Source: CAIWXH01 sp964555675 (lineage in GTDB: Bacteria > Chloroflexota > Chloroflexia > Chloroflexales > Chloroflexaceae). From it: a stretch of DNA of 19,817 nt. The notes beneath the pieces were generated by a model, which saw nothing but the letters and a program-made list of their open reading frames with translations, was not told the DNA's origin and made no database searches. The position numbers were made by a program, and so were the translations under genes. The stretch lies in NCBI GenBank assembly GCA_964555675.1, contig CAZKTU010000110.1, positions 1-19,817 of the forward strand, given 5' to 3'. Shown here one piece after another: positions 1 to 6,392 of the stretch (the first letter of the stretch is position 1; the number at the start of each line of letters is the position of its first letter).

Positions 1-50
1 TGCGAGGGGGCTCGCGCACCTGTGGCAGGAGGCCTGCCGGGCCTGTCTGC

Positions 51-72
51 GAGGGGGCCGCGCGGCCCCCTC
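51..72. repeat. Perfect 22-bp GC palindrome
   Basis: The sequence is its own reverse complement: GAGGGGGCCGC followed by GCGGCCCCCTC. Its left flank TGC plus the first eight bases also occur at 1-11, so part of the element is duplicated at the window edge. No T-run follows on either strand, so it is not a standard intrinsic terminator. Confidence 0.7.
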
Positions 73-248
73 AACCTCCCCCGCGCAAGGGCTGCGCCCT
101 TTGAACCCGAAAGAGCTAGCTCTGCCTGCTGTATAGCCCGTTGTCATGCCACTTGGGCGCTGCCGTTCAGGCGCCCGGGCGACACCTGTCGTTCTGGCCG
201 GCTCGACCCCCTCGGCGCCCCTATTTTGTGTGCCAACCCTTCTGGGGT

Positions 249-304
249 CCAGGGGCGCAGCCCCTGGCGCCAGGGGGCACGGGGGACCCGGCGAGGGGTC
301 CCCC
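249..304. repeat. Tandem pair of strong GC hairpins
   Basis: Two perfect stems lie close together: CCAGGGGC/GCCCCTGG with a 3-nt loop (249-267) and GGGGGACCC/GGGTCCCCC with a 6-nt loop (281-304). The second is followed on the plus strand by G and seven A, so on the minus strand a T-run comes before the stem. That is the wrong order for an intrinsic terminator on either strand. Confidence 0.55.
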
Positions 305-319
305 GAAAAAAACGGAGGC

Positions 320-354
320 AAAAAAAAGACGGGGGTGAGCAGCTGCTCACCCCC
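320..354 (-). terminator. Intrinsic terminator of the 82-aa gene
   Basis: A perfect 24-bp palindrome (331-354, arms GGGGGTGAGCAG and its complement) lies 33 bp beyond the stop codon at 388-390. On the minus strand it is followed after GTC by eight T (complement of 320-327). Hairpin plus U-tract is the standard Rho-independent form and agrees with a single-gene transcript. Confidence 0.85.
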
Positions 355-387
355 GCGCGCCGGGAGCTGTGGACCTTACAGAGGCGC

Positions 388-636
388 TCATGCCACCGCC
401 TGCATTCCAGCCAGGTGGCCATAGAGGCTATCCAGGGCGATGGCGCCGTAGCTGTCCCCGAGTGCGTCGAGCTGGGCGATGGCGGCCGGCAGGACCTCGG
501 CCAGGCGATCGGCCAGCTCGTGGGCCAGGCGGCCGTCGCGGGCCAGGCGGCCGAGGGTGTCGCTGTAGATGAACGGGTCGAGCACAAGGTCGCTCACCCG
601 CGGGGCGGACCGGGCTGTGAAGCTGTGAATAGTCAT
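388..636 (-). CDS. Small orphan protein, function unknown (82 aa)
   Basis: I do not recognise this family. The start at 634-636 is chosen because GAGGAA precedes it at proper spacing; the open frame continues upstream only through the transcribed leader. The protein begins MTIHSFTARSAPRV and is then mostly predicted helix with many Leu and Ala. It contains a segment DGRLAHELADRLAEVLPAA and ends GHLAGMQAVA. It has no cysteine, signal peptide or membrane segment, so a small cytosolic protein is likely. The gene has its own near-consensus promoter (781-809), a leader of about 138 nt with possible alternative hairpins, and an intrinsic terminator (320-354). This makes it a self-contained, probably well expressed unit. 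That the frame is coding rests on those signals rather than on homology. Confidence 0.7.
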   Translation of the reverse strand: MTIHSFTARSAPRVSDLVLDPFIYSDTLGRLARDGRLAHELADRLAEVLPAAIAQLDALGDSYGAIALDSLYGHLAGMQAVA

Positions 637-678
637 TGGTTCCTCGCTATGGGTGCGGTACTGACCGGGGCCCTGCAC

Positions 679-714
679 AAAAAAACGCCGCCGCGTGGGC
701 CAGCGTCGTCGCTG
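679..714 (-). promoter_or_regulatory. Possible attenuator in the leader of the 82-aa gene
   Basis: On the minus strand the leader contains CAGCG-ACGA-CGCTG (complement of 701-714), a short perfect hairpin. Its right arm CGCTG can instead pair, with one G-U, with a downstream CGGCG near 686-690, directly before seven T (complement of 679-685). Two exclusive pairings ending in a U-run are what transcription attenuation looks like. The stems are only 5 bp, so this is a suggestion. Confidence 0.3.
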
Positions 715-780
715 TTCGATCCGTTGGGATGAGGAGCGATCTGGGGAAGTACCGCGGAGAAAACTGTTGCACACGCAACG

Positions 781-809
781 AGTATAGCAGAAACAGGGGG
801 CCATGTCAA
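781..809 (-). promoter_or_regulatory. Sigma70-type promoter of the 82-aa gene
   Basis: Read on the minus strand there is a consensus -35 TTGACA (804-809), a 17-bp spacer and a -10 TATACT (781-786), with TGC just before it as an extended -10. Transcription should start near 774, giving a leader of about 138 nt before the ATG at 636. Confidence 0.85.
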
Positions 810-854
810 CCCATGGCCCCCTTGCATTGGCTGTGCACTATCGACGAAAAGAGC

Positions 855-1367
855 CTACAGCGCAGCCCTGAGGCTCTCCAGCGCTGCGTCGTAGTTCGGC
901 TCCTGGCCGGCCGTGGGCACGTACTCGGCATAGCGGATCACGCCCTCGGCGTCGACCACGAAGACCGCTCGGCTCTCGATGCGGAAGTCGGGCACGTAGG
1001 TGCCGTAGGCCGCCCCAAAGCTCATGTCGCGGTGGTCCGAGAGCGTCTGCATGTGGCTCACGTCGTTGCTGCCGCACCAGCGGGCCTGGGCGAAGGGCAG
1101 GTCGGCGCTCACGGTCACGAAGCCGGCCTTCTCGGCCAGGGTCGCCGCCTCCTGGTTGAAGCGCAGGCTCTGCTTGGTGCACACGCCCGTGTCGAGGGAG
1201 GGCACGACGCTGATCACCAGGGGCTTGCCCGCGAAGTCGGCCAGAGAGACCGTCTTGAAGCGGTTGGTCAGCAGGGCGAAGTCAGGGGCCTGTGACCCGC
1301 TGGTCAACTCGGGCCCGGCCAGGGTCCGCGGCCCGAAAAAGTCGAAGGCGTTGGGGCGCTCGGTCAT
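855..1367 (-). CDS. tpx: Thiol peroxidase (atypical 2-Cys peroxiredoxin)
   Basis: Tpx reduces hydrogen peroxide and organic hydroperoxides in the cytosol, using an intramolecular disulfide recycled by thioredoxin. The 170-aa product matches the usual length of about 168. The peroxidatic cysteine is Cys63 in the motif PSLDTGVCTKQ; the resolving cysteine is Cys98 in PFAQARWCG, with family-typical spacing. The thioredoxin-fold strands VISVVPS and AVFVVDAEGVIRY are visible. The start at 1365-1367 is preceded by AGGAGC; an upstream in-frame codon at 1406 lies inside the leader and is not used here. A good promoter at 1424-1453 begins within the end of the adjacent adenylate kinase gene, so tpx can be expressed separately from it. 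All residues needed for activity are present. Confidence 0.96.
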   Translation of the reverse strand: MTERPNAFDFFGPRTLAGPELTSGSQAPDFALLTNRFKTVSLADFAGKPLVISVVPSLDTGVCTKQSLRFNQEAATLAEKAGFVTVSADLPFAQARWCGSNDVSHMQTLSDHRDMSFGAAYGTYVPDFRIESRAVFVVDAEGVIRYAEYVPTAGQEPNYDAALESLRAAL

Positions 1368-1423
1368 GCTTCTGCTCCTGTGGGTGGGTTCTCCACACCC
1401 ATGCATCCCGTCGAGTCGCGCCT

Positions 1424-1453
1424 ATTGTAGATGTTTTGCCCAGGTTCTGTCAA
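1424..1453 (-). promoter_or_regulatory. Promoter of tpx, overlapping the adk stop codon
   Basis: On the minus strand a consensus -35 TTGACA (1448-1453) is followed by an 18-bp spacer and TACAAT (1424-1429). The -35 overlaps the TGA of the adenylate kinase gene (1450-1452). The start point near 1417 leaves a leader of about 50 nt holding a small hairpin (TGGGTG/CACCCA, 1381-1402). Confidence 0.8.
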
Positions 1454-2130
1454 CTTTTGGGCGAACCACCGGTCTGTCCATGAACTGCGGCCAGGACACG
1501 CTCCGCCACTTCGGCGGGCGCGCCGCGCGCATCGACGCGCGCGAGGAGGCCGCGGCTCTCGTAGAAGCTGATCAGGGGCTCGGTCTCGCGCTCGTAGACC
1601 CGCAGCCGCTCCTGGATCACCGCGGGCGCGTCGTCGTCGCGGGTCTCGAGCACGCCGCCCAGGGCGGCGCAGCGGGCCACGGCCGCTTCGTCGCTCATGT
1701 GCAGGGTGAACGGCTCGCCATCCCAGCGGCAGATGCGACGCCCGCCGAGGCGGCGTACCGCCTCTTCGTCGTCGAGCTCGAGGGCGATCGCGCCCGTGAG
1801 CGGGCGGCGGCGGTCGGCCAGCATGCCCTCGAGGGCCAGGGCCTGCTCGGGGTTGCGGGGGTAACCGTCGAGCAGGAAGCCATGATCGGCGGGCACCTCG
1901 CGGAGCCACTGGCGCATCAGCCGGTCCATCAGCGTATCGGGCGCGAAGTGACCCTGCTCGAGCAGCGGCTCGATGGTGCGCCCGATGGGCGTGCCCGTCG
2001 CAATCTCCTGGCGCAGTCGATGCCCTGTGGCGATGACGGTCAGGGGCGAGCGTTGTACGAGCAGAGCGGCCACGGTGCTCTTACCCGCGCCGGGCGGGCC
2101 GATCAGGATCAGGTGGAGGCGTTCAGTCAT
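1450..2130 (-). CDS. Adenylate kinase family protein with degenerate LID
   Basis: Adenylate kinase interconverts ATP + AMP and 2 ADP in the cytosol. The 226-aa product has the P-loop GPPGAGKST (11-19), the DGYPRN motif (89-94), the LID start GGRRICRW (129-136), the RDDD motif (164-167) and YERETEPLISFY (179-190). Two features depart from the norm. The usual STGD(L/M)LR of the AMP site reads ATGHRLR, with His for Asp. The four zinc-ligand positions of long LIDs read Cys134, Asp137, Cys154 and Leu157, so zinc binding is doubtful. It is therefore either a divergent Adk or a related nucleoside monophosphate kinase, and I give no gene symbol. The start at 2128-2130 places the P-loop at the expected distance from the N-terminus; the Shine-Dalgarno is weak. 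The gene lies 80 bp after the kinase gene, in the same direction. Confidence 0.85.
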   Translation of the reverse strand: MTERLHLILIGPPGAGKSTVAALLVQRSPLTVIATGHRLRQEIATGTPIGRTIEPLLEQGHFAPDTLMDRLMRQWLREVPADHGFLLDGYPRNPEQALALEGMLADRRRPLTGAIALELDDEEAVRRLGGRRICRWDGEPFTLHMSDEAAVARCAALGGVLETRDDDAPAVIQERLRVYERETEPLISFYESRGLLARVDARGAPAEVAERVLAAVHGQTGGSPKS

Positions 2131-2151
2131 GTGCTCTGCCGGTATGTTTAA

Positions 2152-2174
2152 GGGCGCGGCAGGCCGCCGCGCCC
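2152..2174 (-). terminator. Strong hairpin between the kinase and adk genes
   Basis: A perfect 9-bp stem GGGCGCGGC/GCCGCGCCC with a 5-nt loop lies between the kinase stop (2211) and the adk start (2130). On the minus strand it is followed by TTAAAC, not a true U-run. It may be a weak terminator for the kinase transcript or a stabilising 5' structure on the adk message. Confidence 0.45.
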
Positions 2175-2210
2175 TCTCATCATACACGCACTTTTCACTT
2201 CGCGGCGCGG

Positions 2211-4811
2211 CTACTGCCCGAGGCCGTCCAGGCGCTCCTGGGCCGCCGCATACTCCGGATCCAGCTCGAGAGCCCGCTCGTAGGCCGCTCTCGCCTCATC
2301 GGTGCGCCCCTGCTCCTCGAGGACGCGCCCCAGGTTGTAGTGGGCCTCGGCATAGCCTTCGTCCCGCTCGAGGGCGGCGCGGAAGGCCGCCTCGGCCTCG
2401 GGCAGACTGCCCTGGTTGAAGAGGCTCCAGCCCAGCCCGTTGTGGTGGGCGGCGTTGTGGGGGTCGAGCTCGATCGCCCGCTCGAAGCTGCTGACCGACT
2501 CGGCGTACTGCTCCTGGTACTGCCGGGTCCACCCCAGACCGCTCACGGCGAGGGTGTAGCGGTCGTCGAGCTCGATCGCCCTGCCGTACGCCTCGGCGGC
2601 CTGGGCGAAGGCCTCCTCGGCCTGGGCGCCCTCGCTGCCATAGCCCTTCCAGAAGTATGCCTCGCCAAGCCAGGTGTGCAGCAGCGGGCTGCGAGGGTTG
2701 CGCGCGGCGGCCTCGCCGAGCAGCCCGATCGCCCCGTCATAGTCCTGCTCGTCATAGCGCAGGCGGCCCTTGCCGTAGTAGCCCTCGGGCGCGTCGGGGG
2801 CGTCGGCGATGGCGGTGTCGAAGGCCTCCTCGGCCTGGGCCGTCTCGCCCTGATAGTAGTAGCTCCAGCCGATTCCCCCGTAGGCGGGCGCGTAGCCGCT
2901 GTCTACGGCCTCCTCGAAGCTCGCGCGGGCCCCGTCGTAATCTTCGTTCAGCATCAGCAGGAAGCCGAGATTGGAGCGGAAGAGCCCCGCGGCCGGCAGC
3001 AGCTCGCCGGCGAGGCGGTACTGCTCCTCGCTCTGGCTGAAGTACTCGTCGCTGCCGCTGAGCTGGTGCTCCTGGCTGAAGGTGTAGGCGAGGGCGTTAT
3101 GGGTCAGGGCCTGCACCGCCGGCGGCTCGTCGTCAAGAGCGTCGACAGCCCGGTCGAGGCTGGCCAGGGCGGCGTCCATCTCGGCCGTGCTGCCGATCGC
3201 CACAGCCCTGTAGGCCAGCAGGTTCGACTCGATCGCGTGGCCCAGGGCGAGCCCGGGGTCGTTCTCGATGGCCTTGTCGATCTCGCCCAGGGCCGCGGTC
3301 ATGTCGCCCTGCGAGGCGTAGGCGTCGGCCAGCAGGGCGTAGCCGAGGGCCACCTGGCTATTGTCGCTGGCGGGGGCGTCGATCAGCCTGTTGGCGAACT
3401 CCTCGGCGCTGCGCCAGTCGCCGCCCGCGCTGAGGGCCACGGCCAGCCTGGCGAGCACCTGCGGGTTGTCGGGGAAGTCTGCGAGCAGCGCGCGGTACTG
3501 CTCTACGGCCGAGTCCAGGCCATCGTCTTCGGCCAGCGAGCCGTCGGCCGCCGCGAGCAGCGCGCCGAGTTCGCCGTCGGCCACGACCGTCGGCCCGTCT
3601 GTTGGCCCGCTGGTGCGGCCCCCGCTGATCGCCAGCGAGACGAACAGCCCGATGCAGCCCAGCACGACGACGGCCAGGGCGCCCAGGATGACGACCAGGT
3701 TGCTCGGCCCTTTGCGCGGAGGGGCCGCAGGGCTTGTGGCGGCGCCGGCGGGCGGAGCCTGGGCCTGGGCGAGGGCCGGCGGGGTCGGCGCGGGCTGGGC
3801 CATGGCGACCGGGCGGGTGGGCTCGAGGGCGGGCACCTGCTGGACATATGGTGAGCCCGATCCCGGGGTCGAGACGACGCCAGGCGTGGCGATGGGGGGC
3901 ACGCGAATGGTCGCGCCGAGGGCGGGCAGGCCCGCAACGGGCGTGGCGGGGCGGGGCGGCTCGGCGCTGCCGATGCCCGCCGCCGAGCGCAGGGCCGCCA
4001 CCATCGTCGCCGCACTGGGGTAGCGCGCCTCGGGCCTGCGGGCCAGGGCCCGCATCACCACATCCTCGACGGCGGGGGGCAGGTCGCCGCGCACGTCGCG
4101 CGGCGGGGTGGGCGCCTGCAGCAGGCGGGCCGCCAGCATGCCCATGGGCGTGTCCGCCGTGAACGGGAAGGCCCCGGTCAGCAGCTCGTAGAGGACGACG
4201 CCGAGGGCGTAGATATCGGTCGCGGGGCCCAGATTGGGCAAGCCCTGGGCCTGCTCGGGCGACATATACTCGGGGGTGCCCATCACCGTCCCGGCCATGG
4301 TCAGCCCGGCGGTGGCCGCGCCGCCGTCGCCGCGGGCCAGGCCAAAGTCGGTCAGAAAGACCCAGCCCTCATCGGTGATCATCATGTTCGAGGGCTTGAT
4401 ATCGCGGTGGATGACCCCCTGCCGATGGGCGTAGTCGAGGGCGTCGCCCACCTGGGCCAGGATGGTCGCCGCCCGTTGGACGCTCAGGGCGCCCTCTTTC
4501 TGCGCGAGCTCCTTGACCGTCTGCCCGGCGATGAACTTCATCGCAATATAGTGCAGCCCGTTGGCCTCGCCCACCTCGTAGATCGGCATAATATGGGGGT
4601 GCTCGAGCCGGGCCGCGCTGCGGGCCTCCTGGCGGAAGCGCGCCACATAGCTAGCGTCGTGGGTGAGGGCGGGCGGGAGCACCTTGAGGGCGACGATGCG
4701 CTCGAGATCGGTCTGACGGGCCTGGTAGACGACGGCCATGCCGCCACGCCCCAGCTCGGAGAGGATCTCGAAGCGGCCCAGGGTGCTCCCGATCAGATTC
4801 GGCTCGCTCAT
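2211..4811 (-). CDS. PknB-type Ser/Thr protein kinase with TM segment and TPR tail
   Basis: This 866-aa protein should phosphorylate proteins on Ser/Thr from the inner face of the membrane. The kinase domain spans about 12-275: Gly-rich loop GRGGMAVV (21-28), ATP-binding Lys43 in VALKVL, catalytic HRDIKPSN (Asp137), DFG (Asp155) and GTPEYMSPEQ (179-187). All catalytic residues are kept. A Pro/Ala-rich linker (about 285-365) leads to one membrane helix (about 371-396). The rest, about 415-866, is a series of TPR-like helical repeats, clearest at the end (AHYNLGRVLEEQGRTDEARAA). With the kinase inside, the TPR part would lie outside the cell, where other members carry PASTA or sensor domains. 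The start at 4809-4811 puts the kinase domain near the N-terminus; the Shine-Dalgarno is poor. The substrate is unknown. Confidence 0.93.
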   Translation of the reverse strand: MSEPNLIGSTLGRFEILSELGRGGMAVVYQARQTDLERIVALKVLPPALTHDASYVARFRQEARSAARLEHPHIMPIYEVGEANGLHYIAMKFIAGQTVKELAQKEGALSVQRAATILAQVGDALDYAHRQGVIHRDIKPSNMMITDEGWVFLTDFGLARGDGGAATAGLTMAGTVMGTPEYMSPEQAQGLPNLGPATDIYALGVVLYELLTGAFPFTADTPMGMLAARLLQAPTPPRDVRGDLPPAVEDVVMRALARRPEARYPSAATMVAALRSAAGIGSAEPPRPATPVAGLPALGATIRVPPIATPGVVSTPGSGSPYVQQVPALEPTRPVAMAQPAPTPPALAQAQAPPAGAATSPAAPPRKGPSNLVVILGALAVVVLGCIGLFVSLAISGGRTSGPTDGPTVVADGELGALLAAADGSLAEDDGLDSAVEQYRALLADFPDNPQVLARLAVALSAGGDWRSAEEFANRLIDAPASDNSQVALGYALLADAYASQGDMTAALGEIDKAIENDPGLALGHAIESNLLAYRAVAIGSTAEMDAALASLDRAVDALDDEPPAVQALTHNALAYTFSQEHQLSGSDEYFSQSEEQYRLAGELLPAAGLFRSNLGFLLMLNEDYDGARASFEEAVDSGYAPAYGGIGWSYYYQGETAQAEEAFDTAIADAPDAPEGYYGKGRLRYDEQDYDGAIGLLGEAAARNPRSPLLHTWLGEAYFWKGYGSEGAQAEEAFAQAAEAYGRAIELDDRYTLAVSGLGWTRQYQEQYAESVSSFERAIELDPHNAAHHNGLGWSLFNQGSLPEAEAAFRAALERDEGYAEAHYNLGRVLEEQGRTDEARAAYERALELDPEYAAAQERLDGLGQ

Positions 4812-4925
4812 AGGGGGTGTCGTAGGGCAAGCTCGGCTCGCTCCACGCCTTCGTTGCTGCTCGTCTGCGCTGCGTCTGTAAGATAAACGCAGGGCCCTGC
4901 GGGTTTGTTCCGGTTCGCTAATGCA

Positions 4926-4944
4926 CAAACAGCCGTGCTGTTTG
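4926..4944. repeat. Hairpin upstream of the kinase gene
   Basis: CAAACAGC/GCTGTTTG forms an 8-bp perfect stem with a 3-nt loop in the 210-bp gap between the lipoprotein and kinase genes. A 12-bp palindrome GCAGGGCCCTGC lies nearby at 4889-4900. Neither is followed by a T-run. They could be leader structures or an operator for the kinase gene; no clear -35/-10 pair was found here. Confidence 0.35.
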
Positions 4945-5021
4945 GTCATGGGAGGGCCGGGGAGCGCTCCGTCCTTCCCAAAACCCCGCACGCAAGCCCA
5001 AGTGGGCAGGTTGGGGTTGCA

Positions 5022-5456
5022 CTAAGGCGCCCGGCTGATCGTGCTGACGTTCATCAGGCAGACGTTCTCGGCGATCAGCAGCTTGCCGCTGATCGTCACC
5101 TTGTCGCCAAGGCGCACATCGGAGCCGTCGTCGGCGTGGATGAGGATGCTCTCGGGCGTGAAGTCGTCGGGGATGGGCTCGACCTTGTTGCGGCCGCTGC
5201 CCTCGCCCACGTCGGCCGTGAAGCCGTCGCTCGAGTCGGGGGTGTCGACGAACTCGAAGCCGCACTCCAGCTCGCTGCTGCCGGTGTTCGAGCAGAAGAT
5301 CGAGCCATCGACGGCGAAATAGCCCTCGGTCTGCACGACGCTACCGTCGGGCTGGTTGCATACATCAGCGTAGGCGACGGGGGTGGGGGGCGCGCCGCAG
5401 GCCGCGACGAGCGCGGCGAGTGCGACGAGGCCCGCAAGTGCGGTCAACTGGCGCAT
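5022..5456 (-). CDS. Small exported lipoprotein, possibly OB-fold
   Basis: The 144-aa product starts with a lipoprotein signal: MRQL, a hydrophobic stretch (6-19) and the lipobox LVAAC with Cys20 as the lipid-bearing residue, followed by GAPPTP. It should therefore be anchored outside the cytoplasmic membrane. The mature part has four more cysteines (33, 55, 65, 133), which could form two disulfides. Near the C-terminus, IHADDGSDVRLGDKVTISGK resembles the strand pattern of OB-fold (tRNA_anti-like) domains; this is a resemblance only. The start at 5454-5456 has GAGGAG at good spacing. It follows the lamin-tail gene by 123 bp in the same direction. I know no function for it; a binding or envelope role is the most that can be said. 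Confidence 0.8.
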   Translation of the reverse strand: MRQLTALAGLVALAALVAACGAPPTPVAYADVCNQPDGSVVQTEGYFAVDGSIFCSNTGSSELECGFEFVDTPDSSDGFTADVGEGSGRNKVEPIPDDFTPESILIHADDGSDVRLGDKVTISGKLLIAENVCLMNVSTISRAP

Positions 5457-5531
5457 CGGTGACTCCTCATACGGGGCGAGTGGACTGCCGCCCACTATAC
5501 GGGCGATGCATTACCGGACCGTCACAAGGCA

Positions 5532-5551
5532 AGACGCCCCTGGGGGCGTCT
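5532..5551 (-). terminator. Hairpin after the lamin-tail gene (weak terminator)
   Basis: AGACGCCCC/GGGGCGTCT with a 2-base centre lies 29 bp past the lamin-tail stop on the minus strand and is followed by TTGCCTTGTG. The stem is strong but the T-rich part is poor, so termination would be partial and the lipoprotein gene could still be read through. Confidence 0.4.
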
Positions 5552-5579
5552 GCACCAGCTCTTTAGACCGGAACGTCGC

Positions 5580-6320
5580 TTAGCCGGAATACGAGTAGCG
5601 GCCGACCACGACGCCCGCGGCATCGCTGAGGGTGGCGCTGTCGCCCTCGTTGTTCCAGATCGCGCCACGGTTGCCCCAGTAGAGGTTTGCGCCGTCGTTC
5701 GCACCGAAGCGCGTCCAGATACGAACCTCGGCGCCGGGGGCCAGGGTGAAGGACGGGAAGACGAAGCTGTGGCGAGCCCCGCCGTCGCGTAGGGTCCAGC
5801 CGGTCAGCTCGGCGGTTGTGAGGCCGTCGTTGCGGACGAGCACATACTCGCCGTCGACGTCGCGCCCGGCCGGGTTAAACTCGATGAAGCTGATGCTGAC
5901 CCCGCTGGCGCTCGCGGCTGTCGCCGCGGTGAAGCCGGCCGTGGTGGCGAAGCCTGCCTCGGTCGTCGCCGTGCTCGAGGCCGCGCCGCCGAGGGTGGTC
6001 GTCTCGTCGCTGACCTTGATATGCTGGACGCGGGCGTCGCCGGCTGGCGGGGCTTCGGCCGCCGAGCCGCCGTCGACAGCCCAGCGCTCGATCTCGGCGC
6101 CCGCAATATCGGCGAAGTCGCGCGGCAGGGTGGCGAAGGCGTGGCTCAGCTCGTGGATGGCGTTGTGCATATGCTGCCGCGACTGTCGGGGCAGCAGGTC
6201 GAGGCCAAACGAGAGCAGGCCGTAGCCGAGGCGGCCGACGCCGACCGCCAGCTCTTCCGCCGTGTCGAGCAGCTCGTTGGTGGTGCGGCGCGCGCGGCGC
6301 CCGCCGGTTTCGCTGGTCAT
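5580..6320 (-). CDS. Lamin-tail-domain protein with helical N-terminus
   Basis: The 246-aa product has two parts joined by an Ala/Thr/Gly-rich linker (about 110-140). The C-terminal part (141-246) matches a lamin tail domain (LTD), an Ig-like fold: ISFIEFNPAG, EYVLVRNDG, ELTGWTLRDG, HSFVFPSFTLAPGAEVRIWT, LYWGN, IWNNEGDSATLSDAAG. The N-terminal part (about 13-82) is amphipathic helix (NELLDTAEELAVGVGRLGYG onward) somewhat like phasins, which coat polymer granules; that likeness is weak. No signal peptide is visible, although bacterial LTDs usually occur in secreted proteins, so it is probably cytosolic. The start at 6318-6320 has AAAGGAA upstream. It lies 72 bp after the ManC-like gene in the same direction and may be co-transcribed with it. 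The function is unknown. Confidence 0.85.
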   Translation of the reverse strand: MTSETGGRRARRTTNELLDTAEELAVGVGRLGYGLLSFGLDLLPRQSRQHMHNAIHELSHAFATLPRDFADIAGAEIERWAVDGGSAAEAPPAGDARVQHIKVSDETTTLGGAASSTATTEAGFATTAGFTAATAASASGVSISFIEFNPAGRDVDGEYVLVRNDGLTTAELTGWTLRDGGARHSFVFPSFTLAPGAEVRIWTRFGANDGANLYWGNRGAIWNNEGDSATLSDAAGVVVGRYSYSG

Positions 6321-6368
6321 CGCGGGTTCCTTTCTGGTGCGTGGATGGGCTCTCGTCAGACGTGCGGG

Positions 6369-6384
6369 GCGCAGCGGGCTGCGC
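6369..6384. repeat. Hairpin between the ManC-like and lamin-tail genes
   Basis: GCGCAGC/GCTGCGC with a 2-nt loop lies in the 72-bp gap, 9 bp beyond the ManC-like stop. It has no U-run on either strand, so it more likely affects mRNA stability than termination. Confidence 0.35.
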
Positions 6385-6392
6385 TTCGGGCG

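Larger units (their letters stand above)
1..387. repeat. Gene-free hairpin-rich intergenic stretch
   Basis: I find no credible gene here; the open frames run across repeats and have no ribosome binding site. The stretch holds a chain of GC-rich inverted repeats: a perfect 22-bp palindrome at 51-72, an AAGGGC/GCCCTT hairpin at 87-101, a GGGCGC/GCGCCC hairpin at 155-176, a CCAGGGGC/GCCCCTGG hairpin at 249-267, and a 9-bp stem GGGGGACCC/GGGTCCCCC at 281-304. The string TGCGAGGGGGC occurs at 1-11 and again at 49-59. The last part, 320-354, is a terminator and is listed separately. The hairpins look like REP-type intergenic repeats; their family and copy number cannot be seen from this window. Confidence 0.6.

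Noticed and set aside
281..312. Hairpin followed by an A-run taken as a terminator
   Set aside because: The run is A on the plus strand, and on the minus strand the T-run comes before the stem, so neither direction fits an intrinsic terminator.
22..732. Open frames on both strands in the left intergenic stretch
   Set aside because: They cross inverted repeats and a terminator, and have no recognisable protein features.
2340..3854. Long plus-strand open frame opposite the kinase gene
   Set aside because: It mirrors the codon pattern of the real gene in GC-rich DNA, is low in complexity and has no domain or ribosome site. The same applies to plus-strand frames at 6021-7691 and 11662-12765.
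4812..4991. A 60-residue N-terminal extension of the kinase
   Set aside because: It is arginine-rich, runs through hairpin-forming intergenic DNA and precedes a normal kinase start. Related kinases begin close to the domain.
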